Positions 61,343 to 64,000 of a stretch of 64,000 nucleotides of DNA are shown piece after piece. Below the pieces are notes generated by a model, which saw nothing but the letters and a program-made list of their open reading frames with translations, searched no databases and had not been told where the DNA came from. Every line of letters begins with the position of its first letter. The first letter of the stretch is position 1. The translations under genes were made by a program, and so were the position numbers. The stretch is from WRIS01 sp964345475. Lineage in GTDB: Bacteria; Actinomycetota; Coriobacteriia; Coriobacteriales; Eggerthellaceae. Location: contig CAYFQW010000001.1 of the NCBI GenBank assembly GCA_964345475.1, positions 1-64,000 of the forward strand. The letters run 5' to 3'.

Positions 61343-61741
61343 CTACCAAATATAAGCAATGACTTCGCCGCCGACGCCTGCTTTGCGAGCGTCGCGATCG
61401 GCCATCACACCGTGACTTGTAGAAATAACAGCTGTCCCTAAGCCGCCAAGTACTCGAGGCAACTCATCTTTTCCCGCATAGATACGTAAACCTGGCTTTG
61501 AAATACGCTTTAACCCACGAATGGTTTTCGCTTTCTTTTCGCCATACTTTAACTCTATTGTCAAAATGTCACGAGGTTCACTTTTCTCAATCTCGTAAGC
61601 TGTAATATAACCCTCTTCTTTCATGATTCGGGCAATTTCAGCAAGCTTTTTGCTTGACGGCATGGAAACCGTCGGCTTGCCTGCAGAGTTAGCATTACGC
61701 ACACGCGTCAGCATATCTGCAATGGGATCGTTCATGCTCAT
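61343..61741 (-). CDS. rpsH: 30S ribosomal protein S8
   Basis: A 132-residue S8. MNDPIADMLTRVRNANSAGK and the C-terminal LGGLGTAVISTSHGVMADRDARKAGVGGEVIAYIW (key block GTAVISTSHGVM) are diagnostic. AGGAGATATAA precedes the ATG. Like other S8 proteins it could regulate this operon, but I did not identify an S8 target site. Confidence 0.97.
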   Translation of the reverse strand: MSMNDPIADMLTRVRNANSAGKPTVSMPSSKKLAEIARIMKEEGYITAYEIEKSEPRDILTIELKYGEKKAKTIRGLKRISKPGLRIYAGKDELPRVLGGLGTAVISTSHGVMADRDARKAGVGGEVIAYIW

Positions 61742-61844
61742 TTATATCTCCTTTAGTCCATGATGAGCCGAGAAACTGGTTCGTCTGTGCCCATAACACA
61801 TTCGCCTAGAATTTCGACACGAAAGGCATTCGTACAAAATCTAT

Positions 61845-62030
61845 CTACCAAGATGATTTCGTAATGCCAGGCAGTTCGCCTTTGTTGGCGAGTTCACGAA
61901 GACAAACGCGGCACAGGCCAAATTTGCGGTAAAAACCGCGGGGCCTCCCACAACGCGAGCAGCGATTGTGTTGGCGCGTTGAGAACTTCGGCTCTCGCTT
62001 CGCTTTGGCGATCATCGATTTCTTTGCCAT
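61845..62030 (-). CDS. rpsZ: 30S ribosomal protein S14, zinc-binding type Z
   Basis: A 61-residue short S14. The zinc ligands are CSRCG and LCRVCLREL, i.e. two C-x-x-C pairs, and the end is LPGITKSSW. This short form is usual in Gram-positive bacteria. AAGGAG precedes the ATG. It lies between rplE and rpsH as normal. Confidence 0.97.
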   Translation of the reverse strand: MAKKSMIAKAKREPKFSTRQHNRCSRCGRPRGFYRKFGLCRVCLRELANKGELPGITKSSW

Positions 62031-62082
62031 ACAACTCCTTCTTTCCTACTATAAACTCTCTGTTTTAAAAAGAGCATACTAC

Positions 62083-62631
62083 CTAGTTATTTTTAAACGG
62101 GAAACCTAACTTAGCAAACAACTCTTTTGCCTCTGCGTTAGATTCCGTCGTAGTTACAAATGTAATGTCCATCCCGCGGGTACGATCGATCTTGTCGTAT
62201 TCAACCTCGGTAAAAATCAATTGTTCTGTAATTCCCAACGAATAGTTTCCTCGTCCATCAAAGCTATCGGGTGAAAGGCCGCGGAAGTCACGTACGCGTG
62301 GAATGGCCGTTGCCAAAAGTCGATCTAAGAACTCCCACATACGATCCCCACGGAGCGTTACTTTCGCGCCAATGGGCATACCTTCTCGAATCTTAAATCC
62401 AGCGATAGATTTTTTTGCACGAGTAACCATAGGCTGCTGTCCCGTAATAATACGGAGGTCTGCAATTGCGCCATCAAGTTGCTTTGCATCAGCTGCAGCA
62501 GCGCCAACGCCCATATTTACAACAATTTTCTCAAGACGAGGGACTTGGTTAATATTGCTTAAACCAAGCTCTTCCTTTAAAGCAGGTACAATCTCTTTTG
62601 TATACTTTTCCTTCAAACGAGGACTTGCCAT
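62083..62631 (-). CDS. rplE: 50S ribosomal protein L5
   Basis: A 182-residue L5 that binds 5S rRNA and contacts S13. LKEKYTKEIVPALKEELG, PRLEKIVVNMGVGAA, ITGQQPMVTRAKKSIAGFKIREGMPIG (recognised in blocks) and RDFRGLSPDSFDGRGNYSLGITEQ are diagnostic. AGAGG precedes the ATG. A gap of 117 bases separates it from rplX. Confidence 0.97.
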   Translation of the reverse strand: MASPRLKEKYTKEIVPALKEELGLSNINQVPRLEKIVVNMGVGAAAADAKQLDGAIADLRIITGQQPMVTRAKKSIAGFKIREGMPIGAKVTLRGDRMWEFLDRLLATAIPRVRDFRGLSPDSFDGRGNYSLGITEQLIFTEVEYDKIDRTRGMDITFVTTTESNAEAKELFAKLGFPFKNN

Positions 62632-62748
62632 TTTTTACCTCTTTCGATGAATTAAACGCAAGATTACTGACCTTGCGTCCCTTGAAATATTCTAAGGGTC
62701 ATGAACACTCATCGTCTCCTGCGAAGCACTTTTCAGGAGACATCTCGA

Positions 62749-63072
62749 TTATTTGTCTATTGCTTTGCTGCACTTTTTACAGTAGCGAATTTTTTTTCCG
62801 TCTTCATCACGTTTAAAGCTCATACGTGTAGGTTGTTTACAACTGGGGCACACTAAAGCAACATTGGAAATATGAATAGGGGCTTCCTTGCTCATAATGC
62901 CACCCTGGGGATTTTGCTGGGTTGGACGAAGGGACTTTTTCACTACGTTTACCTTCTCAACCACAACTCGTTGTTTTTCGGGGTAAGCACGTAGGACAAC
63001 ACCTTCTTTGCCCTTATCCTTGCCAGCCAAAACTTTAACTTTATCATTTTTCTTGATATTCATTTTAGCCAT
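62749..63072 (-). CDS. rplX: 50S ribosomal protein L24
   Basis: A 107-residue L24 with the KOW motif DKVKVLAGKDKGKEGVVLRAYP and VEKVNVVKKSLRPTQQNPQGGI in blocks. The C-terminal part has a Cys quartet (CPSCKQP and CKKC) that may bind zinc, as in some other L24 proteins. It follows rplN after 14 bases. Confidence 0.97.
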   Translation of the reverse strand: MAKMNIKKNDKVKVLAGKDKGKEGVVLRAYPEKQRVVVEKVNVVKKSLRPTQQNPQGGIMSKEAPIHISNVALVCPSCKQPTRMSFKRDEDGKKIRYCKKCSKAIDK

Positions 63073-63086
63073 ACTCTAAACCCCCT

Positions 63087-63455
63087 TTACAAAGTTTCCG
63101 GTGCTAGGGATACAATTTTCATATACTTTTTTTCGCGAAGCTCGCGAGCGACAGGGCCGAAAATACGCGTCCCGCGCGGTGCGCCGTTATCGTCAATTAT
63201 GACAACAGCGTTTTGGTCAAATTTAATATAAGAACCATCGGGGCGGCGCACTTCTTTTTTAATACGAACTACCACGCAACGGACAATTTCGCCTTTTTTA
63301 ATACTTCCATTAGGCATTGCTTCTTTTACGCTGCAGATGACAACGTCACCCAGCCCGGCATAGCGACGTTTCGAGCCGCCAAGAACTTTGATACACTGCA
63401 CCTTACGAGCGCCGGAATTATCGGCCACTGCAAGCTTGGTTTGCATTTGAATCAT
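63087..63455 (-). CDS. rplN: 50S ribosomal protein L14
   Basis: A 122-residue L14. MIQMQTKLAVADNSGARKVQC, GDVVICSVKEAMPNG, and PDGSYIKFDQNAVVIIDDNGAPRGTRIFGPVAREL (recognised in blocks) are diagnostic. The start at 63455 has AGGTTAAGCAC before it; the second Met at codon 4 is less likely. Length is normal. Confidence 0.97.
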   Translation of the reverse strand: MIQMQTKLAVADNSGARKVQCIKVLGGSKRRYAGLGDVVICSVKEAMPNGSIKKGEIVRCVVVRIKKEVRRPDGSYIKFDQNAVVIIDDNGAPRGTRIFGPVARELREKKYMKIVSLAPETL

Positions 63456-63478
63456 GTGCTTAACCTAACCTTCTCTTA

Positions 63479-63739
63479 CTATTTGGCCTTCTCAACGATT
63501 TTCACTAAACGCCAGCGTTTCAGTTTCGAAAGCGGACGCGTCTCCATGATTTGGACCGTGTCTCCGATACCAGCTGCATTCTCTTCATCATGAGCATGCA
63601 GTTTTTTTGTCACGGTCATCATTTTTCCGTATACTGGATGAGCCTTGCGATCCTTTATCTCTATTACGCAGGTTTTATCGCCTGCGGCGCTTACTACCAC
63701 ACCTTGGCGAACCTTGCGAGAATTACGTTCTCTAGTCAT
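63479..63739 (-). CDS. rpsQ: 30S ribosomal protein S17
   Basis: An 86-residue S17. RKVRQGVVVSAAGDKTCVIEI, HPVYGKMMTVTKKLHAHDE and GDTVQIMETRPLSKLKRWRLV are the family blocks. It lies between rpmC and rplN in the usual order. Confidence 0.97.
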   Translation of the reverse strand: MTRERNSRKVRQGVVVSAAGDKTCVIEIKDRKAHPVYGKMMTVTKKLHAHDEENAAGIGDTVQIMETRPLSKLKRWRLVKIVEKAK

Positions 63740-63769
63740 CTATTCTCATACCTTTCACGCTTGCATGCC

Positions 63770-63964
63770 TTAGGCACTCAGTTCGCGTGCACGCATCTCG
63801 GTTTGGATACGTGCTATTTCCTTTTTTACCTGCTTAACACGAGCAGTGTTGTCCAATTGGCTTGTTGCCATTTGAAAGCGCAGATTAAAGAGCTCTGCGC
63901 GTGCTTCCTTCAGCTTTTCAGCTAAACCATCAGCTGAAAGCTCACGGATCTCTGCTGGTTTCAT
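63770..63964 (-). CDS. rpmC: 50S ribosomal protein L29
   Basis: A 64-residue L29 with two helices. It starts MKPAEIRELSADGLAEKLKE and contains ELFNLRFQMATSQLDNTARVKQVKKEIARIQTEM, cited in part by the core LFNLRFQMATSQL. The ATG immediately follows the rplP stop codon. Confidence 0.96.
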   Translation of the reverse strand: MKPAEIRELSADGLAEKLKEARAELFNLRFQMATSQLDNTARVKQVKKEIARIQTEMRARELSA

Positions 63965-64000
63965 CTATTCCTGCCCTTCTGTCTCGCGCGTAACAATCTT
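63965..64000 (-). CDS. rplP: 50S ribosomal protein L16, C-terminal end only
   Basis: The last 11 codons and stop of an open frame run in from the right edge (KIVTRETEGQE). L16 ends with a K-x-V-x-R-E stretch of this kind, and rplP always precedes rpmC in this operon, so the call rests on position and the fragment's fit. The gene is cut by the window edge. Confidence 0.85.
   Translation of the reverse strand, partial: KIVTRETEGQE

Noticed and set aside
1..64000. CRISPR arrays, insertion sequences and toxin-antitoxin pairs
   Set aside because: I looked for regularly spaced repeats, transposase motifs and small paired genes and found none; the tandem 11-mer at 57013-57034 has only two copies.

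Overview
The window is chromosomal DNA from a Gram-positive bacterium of modest GC content, most likely an anaerobic actinobacterium of the class Coriobacteriia. A low-GC Eggerthellaceae such as a Cryptobacterium relative is my best guess, inferred from gene content and not from any database match. The clues are an FtsA-less division cluster that ends in SepF, YggT and DivIVA, zinc-type S14, pyruvate:ferredoxin oxidoreductase, a membrane pyrophosphatase and a Tat-exported DMSO-reductase-type Fe-S subunit. Nearly every gene lies on the minus strand. The plus-strand exceptions are rnpB, a DUF1846 gene, murJ, an aspartate aminotransferase and a dmsB/dmsC-like pair.

Layout from left to right: 1-850 carries tRNA-Glu and tRNA-Gln behind one promoter. 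854-2591 carries thiD and thiN with a TPP riboswitch between them. 2782-3145 is RNase P RNA. 3419-23561 is one long division and cell-wall (dcw) cluster read right to left: mraZ, rsmH, ftsL-like, ftsI, murF, mraY, murD, ftsW, murG, murC, murB, ftsQ, ftsZ, pgeF, yggS, sepF, proC, yggT, divIVA. It starts at a promoter carrying MraZ-type decamer boxes. murE, ftsA and ddl are absent from it. 23946-29988 holds a UPF0104 membrane protein, xerD, DUF1846, an exported M23 peptidase and nadK. 30171-38270 holds murJ and the convergent cluster discussed next. 38428-42950 is rplA, rplK, nusG, secE, tRNA-Trp, rpmG, tuf and tRNA-Met, -Thr and -Tyr behind a near-consensus promoter. 43364-56869 holds a PutP-type symporter, aspartate aminotransferase, H+-pyrophosphatase, PFOR, a large polytopic membrane protein and the dmsB/dmsC-like pair. 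57069-64000 is the distal spc/S10 ribosomal operon from rplP (partial) to secY and adk.

The most interesting region is 31903-38270. Read in transcription order it encodes a D-aspartate-ligase-like ATP-grasp enzyme, a streptococcal-looking (probably lysine-type) MurE, an asparagine-synthase-like amidotransferase, methionine aminopeptidase and an aspartate-racemase-like enzyme. murJ lies tail to tail with the racemase gene. Together this reads as a module that makes D-Asp, attaches it to the lysine of the peptidoglycan precursor, possibly amidates it, and flips the lipid-linked product. The pieces are known from lactic acid bacteria; the compact actinobacterial cluster containing the displaced murE is what stands out. 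The amidotransferase has Ser in place of the catalytic Cys2 of its glutaminase domain, so it may use free ammonia or have another role. Other points of note are a 12-histidine insertion in thiamine pyrophosphokinase and an orphan Tat-targeted DmsB/DmsC pair with no catalytic subunit.
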